DNA from: Flaviramulus basaltis
GTDB lineage: Bacteria; Bacteroidota; Bacteroidia; Flavobacteriales; Flavobacteriaceae
Assembly (NCBI RefSeq): GCF_900114265.1
Contig: NZ_FPKV01000003.1
Location: forward strand, 1-64,000
Direction: 5' to 3'
Length of the DNA stretch: 64,000 nt
Within the stretch, counting starts at the first letter, position 1; every line of letters starts with the position of its first letter. The position numbers and the translations under genes are program-made. This document shows, in pieces, positions 52,452-60,923 of this stretch. Below the pieces are notes generated by a model. It was not told where the DNA came from. It was given only the letters and a program-made list of their open reading frames with translations, and made no database searches.

Positions 52452-53579
52452 TTAATTAAGAAGTTCAATAATTTCTACTTCAAATATAAGGTTAGATTTT
52501 CCTGGAATGCCCCTAGTTCCATATTGGCCATAAGCTAAATGATAGGGAACAAATAAGGTGGCTTTATCACCAATATTTAATTGTTGAATACCTTCTTTAA
52601 AGCCTTGAATCATACTTGCATCTGGGCCAATATCAGCAGTTATGGGTTGGTATTTATCTGCAGCTTTACGTTTTTCATTAACAACATCTAGTGCTTCGGC
52701 TATTTCTAATTTACTTGTTTCAAGTAATTTTCCGTTTTCAAAATATACGGCATAATGCATGAGTATTTTAGCATTATTTGGTAATTTTTCACCAGAACCT
52801 TTTTCAGAAATAAAATACTTTACACTAGATTCTAATGTTGTTGCCTCAGCTTCTTGATTATCGAATTTTTCTTTTGTTGCTTTTAAAATGGCTTCGGCTT
52901 TAGAAATTTTTTCTTTTTCAATACGTTCAGCTTCGGCAAAATGATTTATAAAAATATTAGGAGCATCAAACTTTTTTGCTGCTTTACCTTTACGTATAAT
53001 ATTCAATTCTTCTATAACAACATCTTTTAGAGGTTTGTTCTTTTTATCAACTTTAACATTTGAAATGGAATCTTGAATGTTTAATCCTATTACTAATTGT
53101 CCAAAAACACTATGTACATTATCTAGATGAGGTTTTGGTACTTCCATAATAAAAAACTGACTCCCATTGGAGTTTGGGCCTGGATTTGCCATTGATAAAA
53201 CACCTGGTTTGTCATGTTTTAAATCTGGACGAAACTCATCCATAAATCTATATCCGGGACTACCTGATCCTGTTCCAGTTGGGTCTCCACCTTGTATCAT
53301 AAAACCATCCATTACACGATGAAAAATGAGTCCGTTATAGAATTTTTTACCTTTATAAGCGTCATCAACCATTGTATTAGTGCCTTCTGCAAGTGATACA
53401 AAATTAGCTACAGTTACTGGTACTTTTTCACTTTCTAATTTTGCAACCATAATACCTTTGTTGGTTACAAACTCTGCATAAATGCCGTCTTCAAGATCTG
53501 GATATTGGGCTTTGCACGATGTTAAATTTAAAAATAACGCAAGCAATATGAGTTTTATGCCATTTTTAAGTAGGTTCAT
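52452..53579 (-). CDS. Cyclophilin-FKBP fusion peptidyl-prolyl isomerase lipoprotein
   Basis: The 375-residue protein has a lipoprotein signal (TSCKAQ). A cyclophilin domain (about 30-195) has FHRVMDGFMIQGGDPTGTGS, ANPGPNSNGSQFFI and HSVFGQLVIG. A helical linker rich in Lys, Glu and Ala follows, then a C-terminal FKBP domain (about 260-375) with GFKEGIQQLNIGDKATLFVP and YHLAYGQYG. Such chimeras (FK506- and cyclosporin-binding proteins) are known in flavobacteria. It lies one base after gldI. Confidence 0.92.
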   Translation of the reverse strand: MNLLKNGIKLILLALFLNLTSCKAQYPDLEDGIYAEFVTNKGIMVAKLESEKVPVTVANFVSLAEGTNTMVDDAYKGKKFYNGLIFHRVMDGFMIQGGDPTGTGSGSPGYRFMDEFRPDLKHDKPGVLSMANPGPNSNGSQFFIMEVPKPHLDNVHSVFGQLVIGLNIQDSISNVKVDKKNKPLKDVVIEELNIIRKGKAAKKFDAPNIFINHFAEAERIEKEKISKAEAILKATKEKFDNQEAEATTLESSVKYFISEKGSGEKLPNNAKILMHYAVYFENGKLLETSKLEIAEALDVVNEKRKAADKYQPITADIGPDASMIQGFKEGIQQLNIGDKATLFVPYHLAYGQYGTRGIPGKSNLIFEVEIIELLN

Positions 53580-53580
53580 T

Positions 53581-54126
53581 TTAATTTGTTTGATTTTGGG
53601 TAATTGAATTTATAGTAACTTCACAAATTAGCGGTATGTTACTAGTTATTTTGTTTTCATCACCATAATAACCATAAGCTTTTTGTGATGGGAAAAGAAA
53701 GGTTACGGTTTCGCCAGTTTTCATTAGTTTCAAGCCTTCGCGTAATCCTGTAAATAACTCCTCTTTATCCATGGCGTAGGTTTGTGTTTTAATATCTTCA
53801 GTTGAGTATATTAAGTTGCCATTTAAGGTTTTAACATTGTAATTGTAATTTATTATATCGCCAAATACAGGTGTTTTTAAAGTGTCTATTTCAATCTTGT
53901 TATTGTAATAGTACCAAAATCCGCTTTCTGAAGCTATATAGTCTTTCTCATGTTGTTTCATAAGATTTTCTATAGATTCTTGCTCTCTAGCGTTTAGTTT
54001 TTTATTTCTTTCAACTGAAGCATCAATAAAAGAACCAGATTTTACAGAAATTGGGCGTCTTGCCTCAGGTGTTTTACAGCTAAATATCAGTAAAACAAAG
54101 ACTAATGTTAGAAATTTATTCATCAC
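53581..54126 (-). CDS. gldI: Gliding-motility-associated peptidyl-prolyl isomerase GldI
   Basis: The 181-residue lipoprotein (Cys in IFSCKTP) has an FKBP-like C-terminal domain, with DIINYNYNVKTLNGNLIYST, LFTGLREGLKLMKTGETVTF and SQKAYGYYG. Size, lipobox and order match GldI of Flavobacterium johnsoniae, needed for gliding and T9SS. It overlaps the DHH phosphoesterase gene by 11 bases upstream. Confidence 0.85.
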   Translation of the reverse strand: MMNKFLTLVFVLLIFSCKTPEARRPISVKSGSFIDASVERNKKLNAREQESIENLMKQHEKDYIASESGFWYYYNNKIEIDTLKTPVFGDIINYNYNVKTLNGNLIYSTEDIKTQTYAMDKEELFTGLREGLKLMKTGETVTFLFPSQKAYGYYGDENKITSNIPLICEVTINSITQNQTN

Positions 54127-55135
54127 TCAGGGCTTTATTATAGCTAGACAATATACTAATAAATTTTTCAACAGTATCTTTTAATGATAAGTCACTCTTG
54201 CCACCAGCAGCATTTGTATGTCCGCCACCTTCAAAATGAGCTCTCGACATTTCGTTTACAGAAAAGTTACCTTTGGAGCGTAACGATATTTTTATAATAC
54301 CTTCTTGCCTATCTTCTATAAAAATGGCTGCTAGTTTAATGTTATCAAGCGATAAGCCATAATTCACAAAACCTTCAGTATCTCCTTTTTTATAATTAAA
54401 TTTATTGAGTTCGTCTTGAGAAAGGGTTATGTAAGCTGCTTTAGATTCAGGAACCACCTTTAAATTGCTTAGAGCACAACCTAAAAGTTGCAGACGTTCG
54501 TAACTATTAGTGTCGTAAATATTATTATGAATTTCTGTATTATTGGCACCTTTTTCAATAAGTTTTGCTATAATTTTATGTGTAGTGCTTGTTGTAGAAG
54601 CAAATCTGAATGAGCCAGTATCAGTCATGATTCCAACATACAAACAAGTTGCAATATTTTTGTCAATTAAATTGGTGTCTTCTAATATATCAATAAAATG
54701 ATAGACCATTTCGCAAGTCGAACTCATACTTACATCACTAAATGTATAAGTGGCATAATCATCTGGTGCTTGATGGTGATCAATCATTATTTTTAAAGCT
54801 TTACTTTTTGTTAAAACAGTTTCCATGCTTCCTGTTCTGTGAAAAGCATTAAAATCTAACGTAAAAATAATGTCAGCATCATTAATTAAAGCATCACATT
54901 CTGTAGTTTGAGAATCGTGTTTTAAAATAGTGTCATTTCCGGGAATCCATTTTAAAAATGTTGGATAATCGTTTGGGACTAAAACATTAACTTGATGATT
55001 GCCTTTTAATAAGTAGTGATATAAACCAAGAGTAGATCCAATGGCGTCTCCATCAGGGTTTTTATGAGGTACAATAACTATTTTTGTTGTTGTTGATAAT
55101 AGCTGTTTAATGCTTAAAATATCTTGTTTATTCAT
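54116..55135 (-). CDS. DHH/DHHA1 phosphoesterase (NrnA-like oligoribonuclease/pAp phosphatase)
   Basis: The 339-residue protein shows PHKNPDGDAIGSTLG, the central MIDHHQAP (DHH) motif, GIMTDTGSFRFA and a C-terminal GGGHTNAAGG DHHA1 block. Length and order match NrnA-type enzymes, which break down short RNAs and adenosine 3',5'-bisphosphate. It opens an apparent minus-strand run with gldI and the fusion isomerase, diverging from ndk. Confidence 0.93.
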   Translation of the reverse strand: MNKQDILSIKQLLSTTTKIVIVPHKNPDGDAIGSTLGLYHYLLKGNHQVNVLVPNDYPTFLKWIPGNDTILKHDSQTTECDALINDADIIFTLDFNAFHRTGSMETVLTKSKALKIMIDHHQAPDDYATYTFSDVSMSSTCEMVYHFIDILEDTNLIDKNIATCLYVGIMTDTGSFRFASTTSTTHKIIAKLIEKGANNTEIHNNIYDTNSYERLQLLGCALSNLKVVPESKAAYITLSQDELNKFNYKKGDTEGFVNYGLSLDNIKLAAIFIEDRQEGIIKISLRSKGNFSVNEMSRAHFEGGGHTNAAGGKSDLSLKDTVEKFISILSSYNKALSDE

Positions 55136-55193
55136 AGTTGACGAAGATACAATTTTTTTAAAATGGTTTATCTTGTTTTAATTAGAAATACAT

Positions 55194-55201
55194 TACTTTT
55201 G
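55194..55201 (+). promoter_or_regulatory. Promoter of ndk
   Basis: TTG (55173-55175), an 18-base spacer and TACTTTTG make a full Bacteroidota-type promoter 22 bases upstream of the ATG. Confidence 0.6.
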
Positions 55202-55222
55202 CACAAAATTAAAATTATATAA

Positions 55223-55642
55223 ATGGCAACAAATAGAACATTTACAATGCTTAAGCCAGATGCTGTTGAGAAAGGACACATTGGTGCAATATTAGAAAAA
55301 ATTTCAGCTTCAGGATTTAGAATTGTGGCTTTGAAGTTAACTCAAATGACTAAAGCAGATGCACAAGCATTTTATGCTATACATAGCGAACGTCCTTTTT
55401 ATGGAGAGTTGGTTGAATATATGACTCGTGGACCTATTGTTGCTGCAGTTTTAGAAAAAGATAATGCTGTTGAAGATTTTAGAACTTTAATTGGTGCAAC
55501 AAACCCTGCTGATGCTGCAGAAGGAACTATACGTAAATTATACGCTGCTTCTATTGGGGAAAATGCTGTACATGGAAGTGATAGTGATGAAAATGCTGCT
55601 ATTGAAGGTGCATTTCATTTCTCAGGAAGAGATATGTTTTAA
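55223..55642 (+). CDS. ndk: Nucleoside diphosphate kinase
   Basis: The 139-residue enzyme has [22 protein letters not shown] and [11 protein letters not shown] with the phospho-acceptor His117. It balances nucleoside triphosphate pools. It has its own promoter and terminator. Confidence 0.97.
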   Translation: MATNRTFTMLKPDAVEKGHIGAILEKISASGFRIVALKLTQMTKADAQAFYAIHSERPFYGELVEYMTRGPIVAAVLEKDNAVEDFRTLIGATNPADAAEGTIRKLYAASIGENAVHGSDSDENAAIEGAFHFSGRDMF

Positions 55643-55663
55643 ACATTTTAAAACTAATTTATA

Positions 55664-55699
55664 AAAAATCCCGCAACACAGTTGCGGGATTTTTGTTTT
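55664..55699. terminator. Bidirectional terminator between ndk and a cold-shock gene
   Basis: AAAAATCCCGCAAC (55664-55677) and its complement (55681-55694) flank ACA; A-run and T-run allow use from either side, so it serves ndk and the converging csp gene. Confidence 0.92.
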
Positions 55700-55720
55700 A
55701 AAAAAGTTAACTAGTATATA

Positions 55721-55912
55721 TTAAACTACTTTTACGTTTACTGCGTTTAAACCTTTTCTGCCTTCTTGTAAATCAAATTCAACTAAGTCGCCTTCACGAA
55801 CTTCGTCGATTAATCCAGAAATGTGAACAAAATGTTCCTTGTTTGAACCTTCTTCTGTTATAAATCCGAATCCTTTAGAATCGTTGAAGAATTTTACTGT
55901 TCCTTTACTCAT
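55721..55912 (-). CDS. Cold-shock protein, tandem copy 1
   Basis: The 63-residue protein is a single cold-shock domain, MSKGTVKFFNDSKGFGFITE, with RNP motifs KGFGFI and HFVHIS, ending in NAVNVKVV. Cold-shock proteins bind single-stranded RNA and DNA and act as RNA chaperones. It differs from its two neighbours at several residues (EEGSNKEH, EVREGDLV). Confidence 0.95.
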   Translation of the reverse strand: MSKGTVKFFNDSKGFGFITEEGSNKEHFVHISGLIDEVREGDLVEFDLQEGRKGLNAVNVKVV

Positions 55913-56012
55913 TGTTTTAAAAATATTAAATTAATTACTAATTGAATTGCAAACTTTGTGCCAAATAACAATTGTCTATTTAACAGTGAGTTATGCGATG
56001 AAAAGATAAGAA

Positions 56013-56052
56013 ATAAAAAAAAGTCTGCCAAAATTATTTTGACAGACTTTTA
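56013..56052 (-). terminator. Terminator of cold-shock gene copy 2
   Basis: AAAGTCTGCCAAAA (56020-56033) pairs with TTTTGACAGACTTT (56037-56050) with one imperfect pair; the A-run on the left gives a T tail on the minus strand. Confidence 0.85.
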
Positions 56053-56077
56053 AGTTGTAATTGTTAAAGTATATTTA

Positions 56078-56269
56078 TTAGATTACTTTTACGTTTACGG
56101 CGTTTAATCCTTTTTTACCTTCTTGTAAATCGAATTCAACTGCGTCACCTTCACGAATTTCATCGATAAGTCCTGAAATGTGTACGAAATGTTCTTTGTT
56201 GTTGTCATCTTCAGTGATGAATCCAAAACCTTTAGAATCGTTGAAGAATTTTACGGTACCTTTACTCAT
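56078..56269 (-). CDS. Cold-shock protein, tandem copy 2
   Basis: A 63-residue single-domain cold-shock protein, differing from copy 3 by one residue (Lys instead of Arg in EGKKGLNA). The motifs KGFGFI and HFVHIS are intact. Its stop-side and terminator sequences resemble those of copy 3, so the duplicated unit includes flanking DNA. Confidence 0.95.
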   Translation of the reverse strand: MSKGTVKFFNDSKGFGFITEDDNNKEHFVHISGLIDEIREGDAVEFDLQEGKKGLNAVNVKVI

Positions 56270-56368
56270 TTTATTGATATTAAATTAATTATATATTGTA
56301 AAGGTAATACCAATTAGTTTTATAAAACGTTTATTTTGTTGTTATTTTATTTTGAAAGTAAATAAAAA

Positions 56369-56402
56369 CAAAAAAGTCTATCAAATTGATTGATAGACTT
56401 TT
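56369..56402 (-). terminator. Terminator of cold-shock gene copy 3
   Basis: AAAAGTCTATCAA (56372-56384) and TTGATAGACTTTT (56390-56402) are perfectly complementary around a 5-base loop. Confidence 0.88.
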
Positions 56403-56427
56403 AATTGTAATTGTTAAAGTATATGTA

Positions 56428-56619
56428 TTAGATTACTTTTACGTTTACGGCGTTTAATCCTTTTCTACCTTCTTGTAGATCGAATTCAACTGCATCACCT
56501 TCACGAATTTCATCGATAAGTCCTGAAATGTGTACGAAATGTTCTTTGTTGTTGTCATCTTCAGTGATGAATCCAAAACCTTTAGAATCGTTGAAGAATT
56601 TTACGGTACCTTTACTCAT
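56428..56619 (-). CDS. Cold-shock protein, tandem copy 3
   Basis: A 63-residue single-domain cold-shock protein starting MSKGTVKFF. An in-frame ATG further out (56649) would add ten residues but lies within the promoter region, so I use 56619. Confidence 0.94.
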   Translation of the reverse strand: MSKGTVKFFNDSKGFGFITEDDNNKEHFVHISGLIDEIREGDAVEFDLQEGRKGLNAVNVKVI

Positions 56620-56646
56620 TGTATTTATATTAAAATAATTAAGCGC

Positions 56647-56654
56647 CAAAGATA
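56647..56654 (-). promoter_or_regulatory. Candidate -7 element of cold-shock gene copy 3
   Basis: The minus strand reads TATCTTTG, 27 bases upstream of the ATG at 56619, predicting a short leader of about 20 nt. Confidence 0.5.
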
Positions 56655-56716
56655 ATATAAAAAATGATAGATAGGTATTTTTAGTTGTAATATTTATATT
56701 AATTTTAAAAGTATAA

Positions 56717-57013
56717 TTATCGCAGTATCAGTTTTTTAATAATTTCTTGACCTAATTCTTCATTAAGCATGTTAATTATTTTTTGTTTACCGTAGCTTAA
56801 CTCTTCTCTTAGTACACTAGAGCTTAATTGAATATAAAGAGTTTCGCGTTCTAAATTTACTGCCGTTGTATAGTTGTTTACACCGTTACCCATGAGGTTT
56901 GCCCAGGCATCAGCAACATTAACTTTGTTTAAACCTTTTTCAAGTTTGTTGGTTTCAACAAATTCTTTTAATGCATCACTTATACTTATATGTTCGTTGT
57001 TGCGTTTTGCCAT
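56717..57013 (-). CDS. DciA-like protein (DUF721)
   Basis: The 98-residue protein shows the DUF721 pattern SISDALKEFVETNKLEKGLN, VADAWANLMG and LYIQLSSSVLREELSYGKQK. DciA proteins help load the DnaB helicase. It lies after recF and the 2H-like gene on the same strand, a replication and repair context. Confidence 0.88.
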   Translation of the reverse strand: MAKRNNEHISISDALKEFVETNKLEKGLNKVNVADAWANLMGNGVNNYTTAVNLERETLYIQLSSSVLREELSYGKQKIINMLNEELGQEIIKKLILR

Positions 57014-57035
57014 GAAATTGGGGTTAATTAAAGAT

Positions 57036-57716
57036 TTAGATTTCGAATTTGAATAATGTTTTTACATGTTTTTCTTTTTGATACCAGTCATTATATACTA
57101 ATTCAATATTTTTTACTTTAAATGTACCAAAATTATAATACTTAAAGTCTTCAATCCTTTTTAAAAAATCAGATTTATTTTTTAGGTTTTCACTAAAACG
57201 TACTACAGTAGAGTGTGTTGTTTGAATAGCATATTGTTTATCAATACTTTCCTCTAAATTAGTATTTTTAAAGTTTTCTCTTAAATTATTTCTTATCAAA
57301 TTTAGTGAGTCATTATTCATATAACCTTGAATCATAATACAAGATGGTGAGGCTGTTAAGCCTTTAAACTCAATTTCTATGTTAGGGTTTGTAATTAAAC
57401 TTTTTTTAATGATGTCAATATATTTTGGTATTTCTATATGTTTTAATTCAAAACCATTATAACAGGATATAATGGACATTACTGTAATATGGATATCTGA
57501 ATTTTCGTAATAATATTGATTAGGTTCAACAATTTTAAGTTCATTTAAAAATTCTTGAATTTCATTTTTAACTTTTGCAGAAGGTCGAATTAAAAGCGTA
57601 ATTCCAAATCGGTTGTCATTGGGATCGTGAATTAATTTATCAATTTGATAGTCGTCGTTGTTGATTTTTTGGATAGACGATTCGTATAAACTACTGTAAT
57701 GTTTTTCTAGATTCAT
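57036..57716 (-). CDS. 2H phosphoesterase-like protein (LigT/2'-5' RNA ligase fold)
   Basis: From the ATG at 57716 the product is 226 residues. Two H-x-T/S motifs appear, HITVMS and HSTVVRFS, about 110 residues apart, as in the 2H phosphoesterase superfamily. Relatives are often labelled mutarotase in databases, which the motifs do not support. A longer frame from 57743 would overlap recF. The substrate is unknown. Confidence 0.72.
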   Translation of the reverse strand: MNLEKHYSSLYESSIQKINNDDYQIDKLIHDPNDNRFGITLLIRPSAKVKNEIQEFLNELKIVEPNQYYYENSDIHITVMSIISCYNGFELKHIEIPKYIDIIKKSLITNPNIEIEFKGLTASPSCIMIQGYMNNDSLNLIRNNLRENFKNTNLEESIDKQYAIQTTHSTVVRFSENLKNKSDFLKRIEDFKYYNFGTFKVKNIELVYNDWYQKEKHVKTLFKFEI

Positions 57717-57723
57717 AAATATC

Positions 57724-58803
57724 TTATAATTTAAAAATATCATAAGATTGATGCACTTGTTTTACAGCATTTTCGGTGCGATCTGCATGTGTATCACTAA
57801 TAAAGAGTTGCCCAAAATTTTCATCATCTACTAATTTAATAATTTGAGAAACACGGTGTTCATCTAATTTATCAAAAATATCATCTAATAAAAGAATAGG
57901 ATTTACGCCGCTTTGTGCTTTTATGAAATCGAATTGTGCTAATTTTAATGCAATTAAAAATGATTTTTGCTGCCCTTGACTCCCAAACTTTTTAATAGGA
58001 TGGCCTTCTATATGGAAGTGTAAATCATCTTTATGTACACCAACACTTGTGTATTGCAATGTTTTATCCTTATTAATAGCCTGTTGTAAAAGTGTGTTTA
58101 AATCATCTTCAAATAAATGACTATAATAAACTAAATCTACATTTTCATTGCCGTTACTAATTGCTTCGTAGCGCGATTTAAAAATAGGTATAAATTCTTT
58201 TAAAAAAGCGTCTCTTTTTGCAAAAACCTTTGTGCCAAAATCAGTTAATTGCGTGTTGTAAACATCTAACGTGTCTTTATTAAATGTGTGGTTTAATGCA
58301 AAATACTTAAGTAATGCGTTACGTTGCGCTAATATTTTGTTATAATTAATTAAATGACTTAAATAATTTTTATCGCTTTGTGAAATTACACTATCAATAA
58401 ATTTTCGGCGTGTGTCGCTACCTTCAGTAATTAAATCTCTATCAGCTGGAGAAATTATTACTAAAGGTAAAAAACCAATATGCTCGCTAAATTTCTCGTA
58501 AGCTTTGCCATTTCGTTTAATAACTTTTTTTTGCCCTCTTTTTAAACTTACAGCTACTTTTTCGGTTTTATCATCCTTATTATAATCGCCATTAATCACA
58601 AAAAACTCCTCATCATGCTTAATATTTTGAGTCGCAACAGGGTTAAAATAACTTTTCCCGAAGGATAAATGATAAATGGCATCTAGCACATTTGTTTTCC
58701 CAATACCATTGTTTCCAACGATGCAATTTATTTTATCATTGAAAATGAATGACTTGCTGTCGAAGTTTTTGTAATTAAGTAAAGAAAGAGATTTTAAAAT
58801 CAT
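57724..58803 (-). CDS. recF: DNA replication/repair protein RecF
   Basis: The 359-residue protein has a Walker A motif GNNGIGKTN (30-38), [20 protein letters not shown], the signature [17 protein letters not shown] and Walker [16 protein letters not shown]. It loads RecA at single-strand gaps. The 2H-like and DciA-like genes follow on the same strand. Confidence 0.96.
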   Translation of the reverse strand: MILKSLSLLNYKNFDSKSFIFNDKINCIVGNNGIGKTNVLDAIYHLSFGKSYFNPVATQNIKHDEEFFVINGDYNKDDKTEKVAVSLKRGQKKVIKRNGKAYEKFSEHIGFLPLVIISPADRDLITEGSDTRRKFIDSVISQSDKNYLSHLINYNKILAQRNALLKYFALNHTFNKDTLDVYNTQLTDFGTKVFAKRDAFLKEFIPIFKSRYEAISNGNENVDLVYYSHLFEDDLNTLLQQAINKDKTLQYTSVGVHKDDLHFHIEGHPIKKFGSQGQQKSFLIALKLAQFDFIKAQSGVNPILLLDDIFDKLDEHRVSQIIKLVDDENFGQLFISDTHADRTENAVKQVHQSYDIFKL

Positions 58804-58907
58804 ACAAAAGGTAACTTAAAGCGTGTTTTGAGGCTAAACTCGTAAAAAGAAGTGCAAATTATTGAAAAATATCAAATAAATACCCTTTTAGTTATGAAGA
58901 AAAATTA

Positions 58908-58915
58908 TATTTTTG
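58908..58915 (+). promoter_or_regulatory. Candidate -7 element of the TPR-ribH genes
   Basis: TATTTTTG fits TAnnTTTG and lies 26 bases upstream of the TPR gene ATG. Confidence 0.5.
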
Positions 58916-58941
58916 CGCCACAATAATTTACAAAGAATTAG

Positions 58942-59712
58942 ATGGCAACTTATAATAAAAGAGGTTACAAACCAAAAACTAAAGAAGAGAAACAACATAA
59001 TATTGAAGAAGGCTCTACAACTGCAGAGGTTTTCAATACACTAGATGAAACAGCTTCAAAAACTGAAGCATTTGTTGAGAAAAATCAAAAATATATTTTC
59101 ATAATAATAGGTGTAGTGGCACTTGTGGTTTTGGGTTCTTTAGGATATAAAGAATTTATTGCTAAGCCAAAACAAACTGCTGCAATGAACGATATGTTTC
59201 AAGCACAAAAATATTTTAACGATGCTGTAAATGGCACAGCTAAAGATTCTTTATATAATTTAGCTTTAACAGGTGGTGAAGGTAAATTTGGAATGTTAGA
59301 TATTATTGAAGAATATAGCGGAACACCATCTGCTAACTTAGCTAGTTATTATGCTGGTACGGCATATTTAAGATTGAAAGATTACAAAAATGCTGTAGAG
59401 TATTTAGGTGACTTTAAAAGTGATGATGAAATTTTAGCGCCTTTGGCTAAAGGTAATATTGGTGATGCATTCGTACAATTAAATCAGCCAGAAGATGCTT
59501 TAGGGTATTATGAACAAGCTGCCGAAATGCGTGATAATGAATATACAACACCAATGTATTTATATAAAGCTGGTGCAATTGCTTTAGATTTAGGGAAACC
59601 AGATAAAGCATTAAAGTATTTTAAAAGAATAAAAGACGACTATGCTAATTCTACTGAGGCTTCAAAAGTTGAAGTGTTTATAGGAAAAGCGCAAGTGTTG
59701 GCAAACAAATAA
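58942..59712 (+). CDS. Membrane-anchored TPR protein (YfgM-like)
   Basis: The 256-residue protein has a hydrophilic N-terminus, one transmembrane helix (about 49-67) and tetratricopeptide-like helices, e.g. ASYYAGTAYLRLKDYKNAVE, GNIGDAFVQLNQPEDALGYY and GAIALDLGKPDKALKYF. It resembles the YfgM family of membrane-bound TPR scaffolds. ribH follows after one base. Confidence 0.88.
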   Translation: MATYNKRGYKPKTKEEKQHNIEEGSTTAEVFNTLDETASKTEAFVEKNQKYIFIIIGVVALVVLGSLGYKEFIAKPKQTAAMNDMFQAQKYFNDAVNGTAKDSLYNLALTGGEGKFGMLDIIEEYSGTPSANLASYYAGTAYLRLKDYKNAVEYLGDFKSDDEILAPLAKGNIGDAFVQLNQPEDALGYYEQAAEMRDNEYTTPMYLYKAGAIALDLGKPDKALKYFKRIKDDYANSTEASKVEVFIGKAQVLANK

Positions 59713-59713
59713 T

Positions 59714-60199
59714 ATGGCTACGATAAATAAAAATTTATCCGATTACGACAAAACAACAATCCCAAATGCGAATAAATTTCGGTTTGGGATTGTTGTTTCT
59801 GAGTGGAATGATACCATTACAGAAGGTTTGTATCAAGGTGCTTATAATACGTTAATTGAGCATGGTGTTATACCAAGTAACATTATTCGTTGGGATGTTC
59901 CTGGAAGTTTTGAGTTGATTTACGGTAGTAAAAAAATGCAAGAACAAATGGTAAATGCCGTTATTGCGATTGGAAGTGTTATTAAAGGTGAAACCAAACA
60001 TTTTGATTTTGTTTGTGAAGCTGTTTCTCAGGGTATTAAAGACTTAAATGTTATTAGAGAAACTCCAGTTATTTTTTGTGTGTTGACAGATGATAACATG
60101 CAACAAGCCCTTGACCGTTCTGGCGGAAAACATGGTAATAAAGGTACCGAAGCTGCTATTGCGGCAATAAAAATGGCCGAATTACGTAAGAACAGTTAA
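59714..60199 (+). CDS. ribH: 6,7-dimethyl-8-ribityllumazine synthase
   Basis: The 161-residue enzyme shows FGIVVSEWNDTITEGLYQGA, VPGSFELIYG, AIGSVIKGETKHFDFVCEA and GNKGTEAAIAAIKMAEL. It makes lumazine, the riboflavin precursor. It is tightly linked to the TPR gene, a common flavobacterial order. Confidence 0.96.
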   Translation: MATINKNLSDYDKTTIPNANKFRFGIVVSEWNDTITEGLYQGAYNTLIEHGVIPSNIIRWDVPGSFELIYGSKKMQEQMVNAVIAIGSVIKGETKHFDFVCEAVSQGIKDLNVIRETPVIFCVLTDDNMQQALDRSGGKHGNKGTEAAIAAIKMAELRKNS

Positions 60200-60205
60200 A
60201 TTTCA

Positions 60206-60290
60206 TTTGTCCTTGCAAAGCAGGAACGCCTGTGTCAATAGGCTCCTCGTTATGCAGACTATCACATTTTACAAAAAAGTAAAACTCGTA
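60206..60290. repeat. Possible decayed intergenic repeat after ribH
   Basis: The stretch begins TGTCCTTGCAAAGCAGGAA and contains TTTTAC-AAAAAA-GTAAAA. The start recalls the GTCATTCCTGCGAAAGCAGGAA family of dispersed repeats, but no second copy is in the window. Confidence 0.3.
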
Positions 60291-60355
60291 GTGACCTAAA
60301 GAGTTTTGTTAACAATTTTTGGCATTTCAATTCTAAGTTTCTGTCTATTTTTAAG

Positions 60356-60363
60356 TACTTTTG
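60356..60363 (+). promoter_or_regulatory. Candidate -7 element that supports a TTG start
   Basis: TACTTTTG fits TAnnTTTG and ends 21 bases before the TTG at 60385, giving a leader of about 15 nt. Confidence 0.5.
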
Positions 60364-60384
60364 AGGCATAAGCAGTACTAGATT

Positions 60385-60618
60385 TTGTTTAAACAACGCA
60401 AACATAGAACTTTCAATTATCAAGCTCGGTTTTCTAAAGAAAACCAAACAGATTCTAGTTTAGATAATGAAACTAAAACTAAGGACTTTATTTCCAAATG
60501 GCGAGATAGTAGAGGAAAGAGATCCAAAGCTAAAGGCGCTATGCCCATAAAAACCTTAATATTGGTTTTGGTATTATTATTGATTTGTATGTATTTATTA
60601 GAAAAGAAATACATATAA
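60385..60618 (+). CDS. Small basic membrane protein with TTG start
   Basis: The frame starts at TTG because a stop codon lies two codons upstream and no ATG occurs before the conserved part (FKQRKHRTFNYQARF). The 77-residue product has a basic soluble part and one C-terminal helix, LILVLVLLLICMYLLEKKYI. It resembles the next gene product in both parts. Function unknown. Confidence 0.78.
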   Translation: MFKQRKHRTFNYQARFSKENQTDSSLDNETKTKDFISKWRDSRGKRSKAKGAMPIKTLILVLVLLLICMYLLEKKYI

Positions 60619-60635
60619 CCAAAAACTTAGAAATC

Positions 60636-60920
60636 ATGGGACTTTTAAAAACACGTAAAAACAAAAAATTCAATTATACACCACGTTATTTTGATGATAA
60701 AGGTGAAGGCAACCCATTTGAAATTAAACATAAATTTGATGATTTTAGAAAGACCGTCGGAAGCAATAAAGGTTTAAAAACAAAATTTAACGAAGCTATT
60801 GAAGATTATAAAAATCCAGATAAAGCCGCAAGCAAGCGTATTTTAATTATTGTTGGTGTGCTTATTTTGATATTTTTATTTATTATCGATTTCGATTTAT
60901 CTATTTTCTTTTCTAAATAA
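60636..60920 (+). CDS. Small membrane protein related to its upstream neighbour
   Basis: From the ATG at 60636 the product is 94 residues: MGLLKTRKNKKFNYTPRYFD, a charged middle, and one C-terminal transmembrane helix. The FNYxxR(F/Y) motif and helix match the preceding gene, so the two are paralogues. mutL follows after 3 bases. A longer frame back to 60585 overlaps the previous gene and is rejected. Confidence 0.82.
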   Translation: MGLLKTRKNKKFNYTPRYFDDKGEGNPFEIKHKFDDFRKTVGSNKGLKTKFNEAIEDYKNPDKAASKRILIIVGVLILIFLFIIDFDLSIFFSK

Positions 60921-60923
60921 TAT

